From NCBI RefSeq assembly GCF_002042965.1, contig NZ_MZNT01000004.1, positions 124,001-188,000 of the forward strand: a stretch of 64,000 bases of DNA, in the 5' to 3' direction. The number at the start of each line of letters is the position of its first letter. The first letter of the stretch is position 1. This document shows, in pieces, positions 54,717 through 63,974 of the stretch. This DNA is from Paenibacillus sp. 32352. GTDB taxonomy: Bacteria; Bacillota; Bacilli; Paenibacillales; NBRC-103111. Below the pieces are notes generated by a model. That model was given only the letters and a program-made list of their open reading frames with translations, was not told where the DNA came from and did not search any database. The position numbers were made by a program, and so were the translations under genes.

Positions 54717-56738
54717 TCAATATTTATCATTTATCCCAGGCAAGATCATTTTCATTTCCTGCCAATCATCAGCAAGCCAGCATACCTCCTGCATTTCCGA
54801 CGGGTCCAGCCCGATCATGCTCCAGGTGCCGCGGGTTTCCTGAAGCTTTCTAGGCGCAATAAGCCGGTCCCGCCCGTTATGGCGGACCTGGACTGCCGCC
54901 TTCCATTCCATTGCTTTCTCGACCATCTCCCTGCGGGTAGATGCGTGATAGGTACGATAATCCTTCATCCAGCTTGACGGGATTCCGTTCAAATCAGGGT
55001 AAAGCTCGGCGATATGAGGAAGACGCTGCTCCATCTCGTAAAGCCCTATATTATGTCGGGAATACAGGAATCCCTTGACCGTTAAATCCAATCTCCATTC
55101 TGCCTGTGCAGATTCGCCGTTTCCGTTTGCGCCCGCCGCCGGCTTTTCCATGCTTCCTTTCGCCTCAGAAACACCCTCAGCCGATCCGTCGAGCAAGACC
55201 AGCTTGCCGGGCATCCAGCCTGCTTTGTCGAGAATAGCTCTTAAAGAGCCCAGCTGATCCGCTTTTACGATCCATGCCTTGTCACCGATAGCTTCCAGGA
55301 AGCAGTCCGATGACGCCGTCAGCTTCCTCACCGTATCAGCCGCCTCGACGGTTTCGCAGCGTAAAAGGATGACCTTGGCAAGCTGCAGCTGGCCAAACGG
55401 CTTGGCCCATTGCTCCAAAGTCAGCTTTACATTCTCAGGCACTTCGTACATGGAATGAAGCGTCAGAAAATCCAACATCTCTTCCAGAGTACGCCCGTTC
55501 TCGAGGGCTCTCTGTATGCTTTCTTTATTAACCTTATATATGGATAGTGCATCAAAGGTATGCTGATCCGAGAACTGGGCCAGCTCCCATCGCAAGGAAT
55601 AAGAAACATCGGGTGGAACCAGGATTTCAAAATCAGGCTGCACATACAATTTAGCATCCTCTTCAACCGCTAAGGAGGTATTCAACGGATGTCGCCGCCA
55701 ACGGTAATAAAGGGAGCCCATGCGGTCCATCCCTTTTTCCAGCCAGCCAAATGCAATAAGCGGAAGAAGCCACATACGTTCGAATGCTTCCGGTCTGGTT
55801 TCAGCGCTTTCTCCATCCGGTTCGTTCGGAAGAAGCTGGTGAGTCTGAAGCCACAGTTCCAGCTGCTGCCAAGAGATCCATCGTTCCTCTGTCTTCCCAT
55901 CCAGCCAAAGAACCGCATGCTGCATCCAAGCTTCGCCCGGAAAAACCGCTGACTTCCATGTTCGGTACAGGGCCGCTGTTTGAACAGTCTCATGCTGCTG
56001 CAGCCAGCTTCTTACATTTCCTCCATCCAGCTCGAGGCTTTCTGCGTGGCTCCGTATCAATTGAAGCCGGGTCAGGCATTCCATCATCACCGCTATTTTG
56101 TAAGAGTAGAGGTCCGCATAAACATATTTTATGCCGGTTCCTTCTAACCATTCGTCGTTGAGAGAGATGAGCTCGCCCAATTTTTGCAGCTGCCGTTTCG
56201 GAATCGATCCGCCCTTGGTTAGCTTGATCGGCTGCTGCCCGAGATAGACTAGCGTTTGAAACAGATCCTCCGTGAGCCCTCTTCCTCCCGTATGCGTAAT
56301 CTCAATGTCATTACGGGCGGGTTCATCAGAGCCCTCCCCGTCTTCAGACGGGAACAGAATTTGATGCCACAAGGCAAGGGTATCCATCGCCATCCGATAT
56401 ACATGCTCTCCCCACGATTTGCGGAAAGCAAAACAAATGCCTTTTTTCAGCAGCAGCAGCAGTCCGACCTTCGTATCCGCACCTGACATGGTCCGAGCGG
56501 CCAGCTTGTCCAGCCTCCCGTTATCAAAAGGCTCACTGCCAATAGCCGATACAATGAGCTGCAGCACCCGCCGTTCCTGCTGTGTCATTTGGTTATAGAC
56601 CGTTTCCATGATGACCTGGCTCTGGGTTATGTTCTCCAATGTATGTCCCTGTCTCAGCCAAGGGGCGTATACCTCCTCCGCTTCGATTTGTTTGCGCAGG
56701 GTTTGCGGTATCCTGGCCAAATAGTCAGCCTGATTCAT
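54717..56738 (-). CDS. Helicase-associated protein paired with XPB
   Basis: A 673-residue protein with the helicase-associated C-terminal-type domain (Helicase_C_3-like) found beside bacterial XPB genes, as in actinobacteria. It is mainly helical with several winged-helix-like segments; YVQPDFEILVPPDVSYSLRW is characteristic. No nuclease motif is evident. The start ATG overlaps the xpb stop by four bases, so the two are coupled and probably form a complex; function unknown. Confidence 0.8.
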   Translation of the reverse strand: MNQADYLARIPQTLRKQIEAEEVYAPWLRQGHTLENITQSQVIMETVYNQMTQQERRVLQLIVSAIGSEPFDNGRLDKLAARTMSGADTKVGLLLLLKKGICFAFRKSWGEHVYRMAMDTLALWHQILFPSEDGEGSDEPARNDIEITHTGGRGLTEDLFQTLVYLGQQPIKLTKGGSIPKRQLQKLGELISLNDEWLEGTGIKYVYADLYSYKIAVMMECLTRLQLIRSHAESLELDGGNVRSWLQQHETVQTAALYRTWKSAVFPGEAWMQHAVLWLDGKTEERWISWQQLELWLQTHQLLPNEPDGESAETRPEAFERMWLLPLIAFGWLEKGMDRMGSLYYRWRRHPLNTSLAVEEDAKLYVQPDFEILVPPDVSYSLRWELAQFSDQHTFDALSIYKVNKESIQRALENGRTLEEMLDFLTLHSMYEVPENVKLTLEQWAKPFGQLQLAKVILLRCETVEAADTVRKLTASSDCFLEAIGDKAWIVKADQLGSLRAILDKAGWMPGKLVLLDGSAEGVSEAKGSMEKPAAGANGNGESAQAEWRLDLTVKGFLYSRHNIGLYEMEQRLPHIAELYPDLNGIPSSWMKDYRTYHASTRREMVEKAMEWKAAVQVRHNGRDRLIAPRKLQETRGTWSMIGLDPSEMQEVCWLADDWQEMKMILPGINDKY

Positions 56739-58474
56739 GGAAATACAGCCTCCTGTCTCTCCGTTGGATGAGCCGTTTGCAAACGGTTTGCTCTCACCGT
56801 GTCCGCCCCTCTTTCCTCGATACGGTAGGTATAGCCTTGCTCAATTAGGAACAGCTGACGGTTCAATGCAAATTCCTGCTCCTTGGTATCGGCACTGACA
56901 ATAGAATAAAAGCTGGCTTTATTGAGCTCTTCCTTCGGGCGCAATATGCGTCCGAGTCTTTGCGCTTCCTCTTGGCGCGAGCCGAAGCTGCCCGACAGCT
57001 GAATGGCAACCGAGGCATCGGGCAAATCAACCGCAAAATTGGCAACCTTCGAAACGATAATCGTTTGAAGCTCACCGGTTCGAAATTTGCCATACCACAT
57101 TTCCCTCTCCTCATGAGGCATTTGACCGTAAATCAACGGCGCTCCGGTTACCTTGGAAATATGCTTCAGCTGATCGATATATTGACCTATAATAATCACT
57201 TGATCGCCGCGGTGACGCTCCAGAAGCTCATCAACAACAGCCAGCTTTGCCGGGTTTTCGCTGGCAATTCTCATTTGTGCCCTGGCCCCTGCAGCAAGAT
57301 ATTGATCGCGTTCGGCTTCTGGGAGCGGGATGCGGATTTCGGTACAGGTGACGGAAGCTATCCAGCCCTTTTCCTCCAGTTCCTTCCATGGCATATCATA
57401 TCGCTTGGGGCCGACAAGAGAGAAGACGTCCTCTTCCCTGCCGTCTTCCCGGACAAGCGTGGCGGTCAGCCCCAATCTTCTGGTCGCCTGAATATCCGCT
57501 GTAACGCGAAATACCGGTGCGGGGAGCAAATGGACCTCATCGTACACAATCAAGCCCCAGTCCCTTTTATTGAATAAATCCATATGCTTAAACAGGTCAT
57601 TCTTGGACTTGCGATAAGTTAATATTTGATAGGTAGCGATCGTTATAGGCCTGACGTCCTTCATATGACCAGTGTATTCACCCACCATGTCCTCTGTTGC
57701 ATCCGTCTTGTCCAGAATTTCGCGCTTCCATTGGCGGACGGAGGTGCTGTTGGTCGTCAAAATTAAGGTGGCACAGTTTAATTTGCCCATGGCCGCAATG
57801 CCAATGATGGTCTTGCCGGCTCCGCAGGGTAGTACAAGTACGCCGCTGCCGCCCTGGAGCGTACCGTCGCGGTAGAAGGATTCCACGGCGGAGCTCTGGT
57901 AATCTCTCAGCTGAAACGCTTTTCCCGCTTTTCCTTCGGACTTTAGTCGAATCGGAAGCTCTTCCCCGCGGCTGTAGCCGGCCAAATCCTCTACAGGATA
58001 GCCCAGCTTAATCAATTCCTGCTTCAATGCCCCGCGGTACGCTGCCGAGAATCGGAGTGTTCTCGAGTCTACCTGGCATAAGCCATAAGAACGGAGCGAT
58101 CTGAATGAAACCATTTCTTTAATCGCTTCCACATCATCGGAAATCAGTAGCAAATCCTCTCCCAAGCTCTCGATTCTTATCAAGCCGTAGCGCTCCACAA
58201 ACCTCTTAATGTCTTGTTTGATCGTATGCGGAACGCCGAATTTAGCGTTTTCCTCCAGAAATAATGTGATATCCTCTGTCGTCATCCCTGCAGCCGCCGC
58301 GTTCCACAGCGACAAAGCCGACATACGGTAAGTATGAATATGTTCCGGTGTTTTGATTAAATCTGCAAACCGCGCTAATCCGGCGCGAATGGCATGAAAT
58401 TGGGGATGGCGAACTTCCAGCAAAATCGTAAAATCACTTTGCACAATTAGCGGCCGTTTGGAATCGATTTGCAT
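56735..58474 (-). CDS. XPB-like DNA repair helicase
   Basis: Superfamily 2 helicase of the XPB/ErcC3 type, 579 residues. An N-terminal damage-recognition-like domain precedes Walker A VLPCGAGKTIIG (about 213-224), the DEVH box, motif III GLTATLVREDGRE containing the RED triplet diagnostic of XPB, and C-terminal EEAQRLGRILRPK. GGGAGGAT precedes the ATG. It opens a two-gene operon with its partner. Confidence 0.9.
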   Translation of the reverse strand: MQIDSKRPLIVQSDFTILLEVRHPQFHAIRAGLARFADLIKTPEHIHTYRMSALSLWNAAAAGMTTEDITLFLEENAKFGVPHTIKQDIKRFVERYGLIRIESLGEDLLLISDDVEAIKEMVSFRSLRSYGLCQVDSRTLRFSAAYRGALKQELIKLGYPVEDLAGYSRGEELPIRLKSEGKAGKAFQLRDYQSSAVESFYRDGTLQGGSGVLVLPCGAGKTIIGIAAMGKLNCATLILTTNSTSVRQWKREILDKTDATEDMVGEYTGHMKDVRPITIATYQILTYRKSKNDLFKHMDLFNKRDWGLIVYDEVHLLPAPVFRVTADIQATRRLGLTATLVREDGREEDVFSLVGPKRYDMPWKELEEKGWIASVTCTEIRIPLPEAERDQYLAAGARAQMRIASENPAKLAVVDELLERHRGDQVIIIGQYIDQLKHISKVTGAPLIYGQMPHEEREMWYGKFRTGELQTIIVSKVANFAVDLPDASVAIQLSGSFGSRQEEAQRLGRILRPKEELNKASFYSIVSADTKEQEFALNRQLFLIEQGYTYRIEERGADTVRANRLQTAHPTERQEAVFP

Positions 58475-58630
58475 TCCTTCAATCCTCCCGAACTTTGTCG
58501 TAATTACTCGATTGCCCTATTCATTATAGTATGAGGGGAAAAAGGAATATTTAAACATCCTCTCTTTACAAGCGGATTGGCCAGGCACTACAATAAGGAA
58601 TTAGCGCGGATTAACAGATGGGGTGACGGA

Positions 58631-59152
58631 ATGAAAAAATGCGGGGTCATTGCTGCGGTACTGCTAATGTGCATGTCGGTCTTTCTGTCCGCATGCAACG
58701 AAAAGAAAGCCCTTTCCAAAGATAGCCGCGAGCCGGTTAAGGTAGAACGGGTGATTGACGGTGATACGTTCGAAATCAATCAAGACGGCAAAAAAGAAAG
58801 AGTCCGTATGATTGGAGTAGACACGCCCGAGACTAAAAAAGCGGATACCCCCGTCATGTTCTATGGTAAAGAAGCATCGGACTATACGGCCAAGCGTTTG
58901 GAGAACAAGACTGTCGAGCTGGAGTGGGACGTGGAGAAGCGCGACCAGTATGACCGTTATCTCGCTTATGTGTGGATTGGTGACGAGCTGTTTAACCGGA
59001 CCTTGGTGCAAGAGGGATATGCAAGAATGGCAACCTTCCCACCCAATGTCAAATACGTAGATTTGTTCAAAAAAGATCAGGAAGCTGCACGTAAAGCTCA
59101 AAAAGGGCTATGGAAAGACTACGATGCCGCGTTCGAGAAAAAAAGGAAGTAG
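58631..59152 (+). CDS. Secreted thermonuclease (SNase) lipoprotein, YncB-like
   Basis: Extracellular nuclease of the staphylococcal nuclease fold. It has 173 residues with lipobox LSAC (Cys22) and SNase motifs VIDGDTFEI, RVRMIGVDTPET (catalytic Arg and Glu) and KRDQYDRYLAYV (second Arg). The ATG at 58631 follows GGGGTGA. Lipid anchoring suggests a nuclease held at the cell surface, for nutrient DNA use or envelope clearing. Confidence 0.92.
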   Translation: MKKCGVIAAVLLMCMSVFLSACNEKKALSKDSREPVKVERVIDGDTFEINQDGKKERVRMIGVDTPETKKADTPVMFYGKEASDYTAKRLENKTVELEWDVEKRDQYDRYLAYVWIGDELFNRTLVQEGYARMATFPPNVKYVDLFKKDQEAARKAQKGLWKDYDAAFEKKRK

Positions 59153-59160
59153 GGTAACAA

Positions 59161-59207
59161 AATACAAAAGAGCGGAAGTGCCAAATGCGCCTCCGCTCTT
59201 TTGTATT
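59161..59207. terminator. Bidirectional terminator between the nuclease gene and ileS
   Basis: AATACAAAAGAGCGGA pairs with TCCGCTCTTTTGTATT (16 bp), with an inner GTGC/GCGC extension. It overlaps the ileS stop codon. Confidence 0.88.
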
Positions 59208-62200
59208 ATTGAATAAACAAGCCTACCTTGTGCCCTTCTCCCAAGCTTACATACTCCATTTCTTCCCGCCGGTTAAAGCTATAATGATTCAGAAGCACAT
59301 TCTCCTTCAAAACATGTTCGAACCGCTCCACGGCTTCTTGGGTTTCAGAGTCCGCATCCAATTCCAGATGGATCCTCTGATCAACGGCAAGATTGAGCTG
59401 CTTCCTATAGTCCTGCACAGCCCGCACTAATTCACGCACGAGCCCTTCCTGCTCAAGCTCGGGTGTCAGCTCTGTATTTAGTGCTGCTGTCAAACCGTAA
59501 CCGGAAGCAGAGGCAAATCCAGGTTTGGCGACCTTTTCAACCAGCAGCTCTTCTATAGGAATGTCGAGCACTTCTCCACTGCTTGTATGGTGCAGATAGT
59601 GTCCTGCCCGGACAATATCCGCAGCCTCCTTGGCAGATCGGGTACGCAAAGCCTGCTGCAGCTCGGCAACGTGTTTGCCGTACTTGGGCCCTGCCGTCTT
59701 TAAATTCAGCTTCAAAGAAACGTCGACGAAGCCTTCTGCGCTGTGCTCTAATCGAATGGCTTTGACATTAATTTCCTCTTTAATGATGGACTCGTATCCG
59801 GACAAATCGACGGTCTGGTCAAGAGCGACGATGAGCTCGGACAACGGCTGCCGCGTTTTCACACCGCTTTCGTTTCGGACGCTGCGCGCAAGCTCCACTA
59901 TGTTCCGAACCATCTCCATTTCCTGCTCCAGCCGCAAATCCATTAGTCCGGCTTCAGCTTGAGGGTAATCAGCGAGATGTACGCTATCCATTTCTCCACC
60001 CAGGTTCAGATACAATTCATCAGACAAGAAAGGCGTATACGGAGCCATGAGCCTCGCCATCGTCACCAGCACAGTTCGAAGCGTCTGGTAAGCGGCCAGC
60101 TTATCTTCCGTAAGACCGTTCCCCCAGAACCGGTCTCTGGAGCGGCGAATGTACCAGTTGCTCATCTCATCGACGAAGCCTTCTATCGCCTTGGCGGGAT
60201 TCAGGAAGTCGTTGGCTTCCAGTCCTTTGCCTACAGCCGCGGCCAATCGATTCAATCGGGATATGATCCAGCGGTCCAAAATATGGCTGCTCTGGACACT
60301 GTCATGCTCTCCGGGCTTGTAACCGTCAATCGAAGCATAAAGGGTGTAGAAGGCGTGCGCATTCACGATGGTATCGATAACCTTGGATTTGGCTTCTGCC
60401 ACGATCTGCTTCGAAAACCGTTTGCTGTTCCAAGGCGCACTATCCGACAGCAAGGCCCAACGGAATGCATCCGTCCCGAATTCATTGATGATCTCCCATG
60501 GATCGATGACGTTCCCTTTACTTTTGGACATTTTCTGGCCGTTCTCGTCCAGGATATGTCCTGTCGATAGAACCGCTTTATATGGTGCTTTTCCATTAAA
60601 GAGCGTAGAGACTGCCAATAGGCTGAAGAACCAGCCCCTTGTCTGATCAATCCCTTCACAGATCATATCCGCAGGATATTGCCGTTCAAACATTTCTTTA
60701 TTTTCAAATGGAGTATGATACTGAGCAAAAGGCATAGAACCGCTGTCGAACCATACGTCGATGACCTCAGGCGTGCGATCCATTGACCCCTTGCCGCAAT
60801 GAGGGCATTTCAGCTTGATTTCATCCACGAACGGCTTGTGCAGCTCCAAATCGGCAGCCACCTCCGTAACAGCCTTATCCTTTAAATCAGCTACGCTCGA
60901 CGGCACGTACTCGCCTTGGCAATCCGGGCATACCCAGACGTTCAGCGGCGTCCCCCAATACCGGTTCCGGCTTATATTCCAGTCGACGAGCTCTTCAAGG
61001 AAGTTCCCGAATCGGCCATCCCGCAAATGCTCGGGGTACCACGCTACTTCCCGGTTGTTGACAAGGAGCTGCTCTTTGACTGCCGTCGTACGAATGAACC
61101 AGCTCTCCGTAGCATAATAGAGCAGCGGGGATTTGCAGCGCCAGCAGAACGGATAGCTGTGCTCGTATTTCTCCTTGGAGTACAAAAGCCCTCGCTCGGC
61201 CAGCAGCTTTACAATATCGACGTCGCAATCCTTGACGAACCGGCCTGCCAAATCCGTCACTTCATCAATATAGCGCCCGGCCGTATTGACTACGCTTAGC
61301 ATGCTGATTCCGTTCTTCATTGCAGCCCTGTAATCATCCTCACCATGCGCAGGAGCGATATGAACAATTCCTGTACCGCTTGCATCCGTTACAAAATCAC
61401 CGTCAATGATTACATAGGCGTTCTGAGCTTTAACGTAAGGCAGAGGCGGAGAGTAATGCAGTCCCACCAGCTCCTCGCCCTTCATGGTGCCTGAGATTTC
61501 ATAATCGCTTTTCATCACTTTCTCAACCAGATTTTCGGCAACGATGAAGCTTTCGCCGTTCTGAAGCACTTTGGCATAAGTAATTTGCTTGTTCACCGCT
61601 AAGGCTACGTTTGCAGGCAGCGTCCACGGCGTTGTCGTCCATGCCAGCACCGTTTCTTCCCGGCCTGTTAGTTTAAACTTCACCGTCGCTGACAAATCCT
61701 TGACATCCTCATAGCCTTGCGCCACTTCATGAGAGCTTAACGTCGTTTGACAGCACGGACAATATGGACTGACGCGATGGCCTTTGTACAGAAGCCCCTT
61801 CTTGTGGATTTCCGACAGCAAGTACCAGACGCTCTCGATATAGTTGTTATCCAGGGTAACATACGGATGCTCCATATCCGTCCAATATCCGATGGCCTCC
61901 GTCAGTTCCCGCCATTGCTTTTCGTATTCAAATACGCTTGCTTTACATTTAGCGACGAATTCGGCTACGCCGTATCGCTCGATTTCCTGCTTGCCCGAAA
62001 TGCCCAGCTGCTTTTCTACACCGAGCTCAACTGGCAAACCGTGCGTATCCCAGCCTGCTTTGCGGATGACTTGGTGACCTGTCATCGTTTTGTACCGGCA
62101 AATAAAATCCTTGATGACCCGGCCCAAAACATGCCCGATATGAGGTGCACCATTTGCGGTCGGCGGCCCTTCATAGAACACGAAATTCGGCTTGCCTTCC

Positions 62201-62301
62201 CTGTTTTCGATTGATTTCCTGAACGTGCCTTGCCGCTGCCAATGCTCAAGAACGCGAAGCTCCCTGCTTCTCGCTTTTTCCTTAGGGTCTACATTCCTCA
62301 T
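59206..62301 (-). CDS. ileS: Isoleucyl-tRNA synthetase, long (IleS2-type) form
   Basis: Charges tRNA-Ile. It has 1031 residues, about 110 more than B. subtilis IleS, and lacks the C-terminal zinc cysteines of the usual bacterial IleS1. PPTANGAPHIGHV (HIGH), KMSKSKGNVIDPW (KMSKS), an editing domain and several CxxC pairs in the insert (YCPCCQ, FCWRCK, CPDC, CPHCGKG) fit the eukaryote-like IleS2 class, which is often tolerant to mupirocin. AAGGTGA precedes the ATG at 62301. Controlled by an upstream T-box. Confidence 0.94.
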   Translation of the reverse strand: MRNVDPKEKARSRELRVLEHWQRQGTFRKSIENREGKPNFVFYEGPPTANGAPHIGHVLGRVIKDFICRYKTMTGHQVIRKAGWDTHGLPVELGVEKQLGISGKQEIERYGVAEFVAKCKASVFEYEKQWRELTEAIGYWTDMEHPYVTLDNNYIESVWYLLSEIHKKGLLYKGHRVSPYCPCCQTTLSSHEVAQGYEDVKDLSATVKFKLTGREETVLAWTTTPWTLPANVALAVNKQITYAKVLQNGESFIVAENLVEKVMKSDYEISGTMKGEELVGLHYSPPLPYVKAQNAYVIIDGDFVTDASGTGIVHIAPAHGEDDYRAAMKNGISMLSVVNTAGRYIDEVTDLAGRFVKDCDVDIVKLLAERGLLYSKEKYEHSYPFCWRCKSPLLYYATESWFIRTTAVKEQLLVNNREVAWYPEHLRDGRFGNFLEELVDWNISRNRYWGTPLNVWVCPDCQGEYVPSSVADLKDKAVTEVAADLELHKPFVDEIKLKCPHCGKGSMDRTPEVIDVWFDSGSMPFAQYHTPFENKEMFERQYPADMICEGIDQTRGWFFSLLAVSTLFNGKAPYKAVLSTGHILDENGQKMSKSKGNVIDPWEIINEFGTDAFRWALLSDSAPWNSKRFSKQIVAEAKSKVIDTIVNAHAFYTLYASIDGYKPGEHDSVQSSHILDRWIISRLNRLAAAVGKGLEANDFLNPAKAIEGFVDEMSNWYIRRSRDRFWGNGLTEDKLAAYQTLRTVLVTMARLMAPYTPFLSDELYLNLGGEMDSVHLADYPQAEAGLMDLRLEQEMEMVRNIVELARSVRNESGVKTRQPLSELIVALDQTVDLSGYESIIKEEINVKAIRLEHSAEGFVDVSLKLNLKTAGPKYGKHVAELQQALRTRSAKEAADIVRAGHYLHHTSSGEVLDIPIEELLVEKVAKPGFASASGYGLTAALNTELTPELEQEGLVRELVRAVQDYRKQLNLAVDQRIHLELDADSETQEAVERFEHVLKENVLLNHYSFNRREEMEYVSLGEGHKVGLFIQ

Positions 62302-62333
62302 CACAGTCACCTTCCCAGTTTTGTCGTAAAAAC

Positions 62334-62604
62334 AAAAAAGACCCGTCCCCCAGAAGGGACGAGTCATCGCTCGCGTTACCACCCTTGTTCCGCACCACAG
62401 CATAAAGCGGCGCAGCACTCATCAACGTACCATCATACGCGTTCCTTGTAACGGCGGACCCCCGGTTAAGCTTACTCGATTGACCTTTCAGCTTCACTTC
62501 TCCGAGATGATTTTCAACTAGGACATGAACACCGGCTTTCAGCAATCACCGGCTCTCTGGGGATCAACATCATAGTTTACTCTTTCTCGTCATCGAATTT
62601 ATCA
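62334..62604 (-). promoter_or_regulatory. T-box riboswitch (isoleucine) of ileS
   Basis: The leader opens with CGATGACGAGAAAGAGTA and has a stem I with ATC (Ile) triplets at 62519-62521 and 62516-62518 in the specifier region. It has the conserved T-box AAGGGTGGTAACGCG (62372-62386) and a terminator GACTCGTCCC / GGGACGGGTC (62340-62365) with a T-run to 62334. Uncharged tRNA-Ile would pair with the T-box and stabilise the antiterminator. Confidence 0.92.
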
Positions 62605-62618
62605 TTTACTTACTTCCA

Positions 62619-62647
62619 TTTATATACCAATTTTTATAATCTGTCAA
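62619..62647 (-). promoter_or_regulatory. Sigma-A promoter of ileS
   Basis: TTGACA (minus strand, 62642-62647), a 17-base spacer and TATAAA (62619-62624). Transcription would start at about 62612, just before the T-box leader. Confidence 0.8.
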
Positions 62648-62666
62648 GTCATGTTGCTGTTGTAAA

Positions 62667-62695
62667 AGAAAAAGGCGCCCCATGGAGAGCACCTT
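62667..62695 (-). terminator. Terminator after the Gfo/Idh/MocA gene
   Basis: On the minus strand AAGGTGCTC / GGGCGCCTT (G-U pairs included) is followed by TTTTTC. It lies just upstream of the ileS promoter and insulates it. Confidence 0.75.
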
Positions 62696-62712
62696 TTGGT
62701 ATGAATGGAAGA

Positions 62713-63879
62713 TTAATGAGTTCCTTTAACGTCCATCTCAAGCTGTTTGGTTTCTTTTTTGTAGGTGGAGTTGTTGATGCGCTCCTGAAGCTTCTCGTAG
62801 TACAAATCTTCATTGATCGGAAGATCCACCCAGTTATCGATCCAGGAGGACAAATGCATCGCATTGGAAAGCGTCAAGCCTTTGATTCCTTCTTCCCCTG
62901 GAGCCAGGAGCGGCGTTCCGTTCAGAATGTGGTTGACGAAGTTTTGCGTAATGCCTTTATGGCCCGGGCCCGGCACTCCTTTAATAGGTACTTCGCACTT
63001 CCAGCACTCGGGGGAGCCGAAACCGCCGGTGTATTCCTTGTTAAATTGCGGCTCAGGCGTACGCAAGCGCCAGAAGGTTAGCTTCTCGTCCTCGATAACG
63101 ATTTTGCCGCGGTCGCCTGTAACTTCAAAACGGTTCGTCCCCGGAGCTTCCCCTGTCGTAGTAACGAACAAGCCGGTAGCACCGTTCTCGTACTCCACAT
63201 AGGCGGTTACGTCATCTTCCACTTCAATATTGCGATATTTGCCGAATCCGCAGAATGCTCTGACACGCTTAGGCATCATATCGATAGTCCACTGCCACAG
63301 GTCAAGCTGATGCGGGTCTTGGTTGATCAGGACACCGCCGCCTTCGCCCGCCCATGTTGCGCGCCAGCCGCCGGAATCATAGTAGCTTTGTGAGCGGTAC
63401 CAGTTCGTAATGATCCAGTTCGTGCGGCGAACCTCGCCAAGCTCACCGGATGTAATCAAATCTCTCAGCTTTTGGTAGAGAGGATTCGTACGCTGATTAT
63501 ACATAATACCGAAGGCTTTACCCGATTTGGCTGCAGCTTCGTTCATTTCACGCACTTGCTTTGTATAAACGCCAGCAGGCTTTTCTACCAGCACATGGTA
63601 TCCGTGAGAAAACGCTTTAATTGCAGAAGTCGGATGATCGTAGTGAGGCGTTGCGACAATCACTGCGTCAAATGCCTTCGATGCGAAGAATGCATCCAGA
63701 TTATCGAACAGTTGAATATTTTTACTGCCGTGATTATTTCTTACCCATTCCAGGCGTGAAGCGTCGGTATCCACAATGGCTGTCAGCTCTGCACCCTTGA
63801 CTTGGTTGTTCACCAAATATTCTGTGTGGCCCTTACCCATGTTGCCCACACCGATCAAACCGATACGCACTTTATCCAT
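62713..63879 (-). CDS. Gfo/Idh/MocA family sugar dehydrogenase
   Basis: NAD(P)-dependent oxidoreductase, probably acting on inositol or a related sugar or sugar derivative. It has 388 residues: an N-terminal Rossmann fold (GLIGVGNMGKGH, 7-18), the family EKPAG motif at 99-103, and a C-terminal substrate domain with GGGVLINQDPHQLDLWQW containing the catalytic Asp-xxx-His pair. AAGGTGAC precedes the ATG. A single gene between its own promoter and terminator; the substrate cannot be assigned. Confidence 0.9.
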   Translation of the reverse strand: MDKVRIGLIGVGNMGKGHTEYLVNNQVKGAELTAIVDTDASRLEWVRNNHGSKNIQLFDNLDAFFASKAFDAVIVATPHYDHPTSAIKAFSHGYHVLVEKPAGVYTKQVREMNEAAAKSGKAFGIMYNQRTNPLYQKLRDLITSGELGEVRRTNWIITNWYRSQSYYDSGGWRATWAGEGGGVLINQDPHQLDLWQWTIDMMPKRVRAFCGFGKYRNIEVEDDVTAYVEYENGATGLFVTTTGEAPGTNRFEVTGDRGKIVIEDEKLTFWRLRTPEPQFNKEYTGGFGSPECWKCEVPIKGVPGPGHKGITQNFVNHILNGTPLLAPGEEGIKGLTLSNAMHLSSWIDNWVDLPINEDLYYEKLQERINNSTYKKETKQLEMDVKGTH

Positions 63880-63945
63880 TCGTGTTTGTCACCTTCCATT
63901 TTTTCTTATTTTCATAAGATGATTAGCAATCGTTCTACCAACCTT

Positions 63946-63974
63946 ATTATATAATGCACACGTTAACATTACAA
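63946..63974 (-). promoter_or_regulatory. Sigma-A promoter of the Gfo/Idh/MocA gene
   Basis: TTGTAA (minus strand, 63969-63974), a 17-base spacer and TATAAT (63946-63951). The spacer holds an imperfect catabolite-control-like sequence, TGTTAACGTGTGCA, too poor to call. Confidence 0.65.

Noticed and set aside
63955..63968. Catabolite-control (cre) site in the Gfo/Idh/MocA promoter
   Set aside because: About three mismatches to the cre consensus, including conserved positions.
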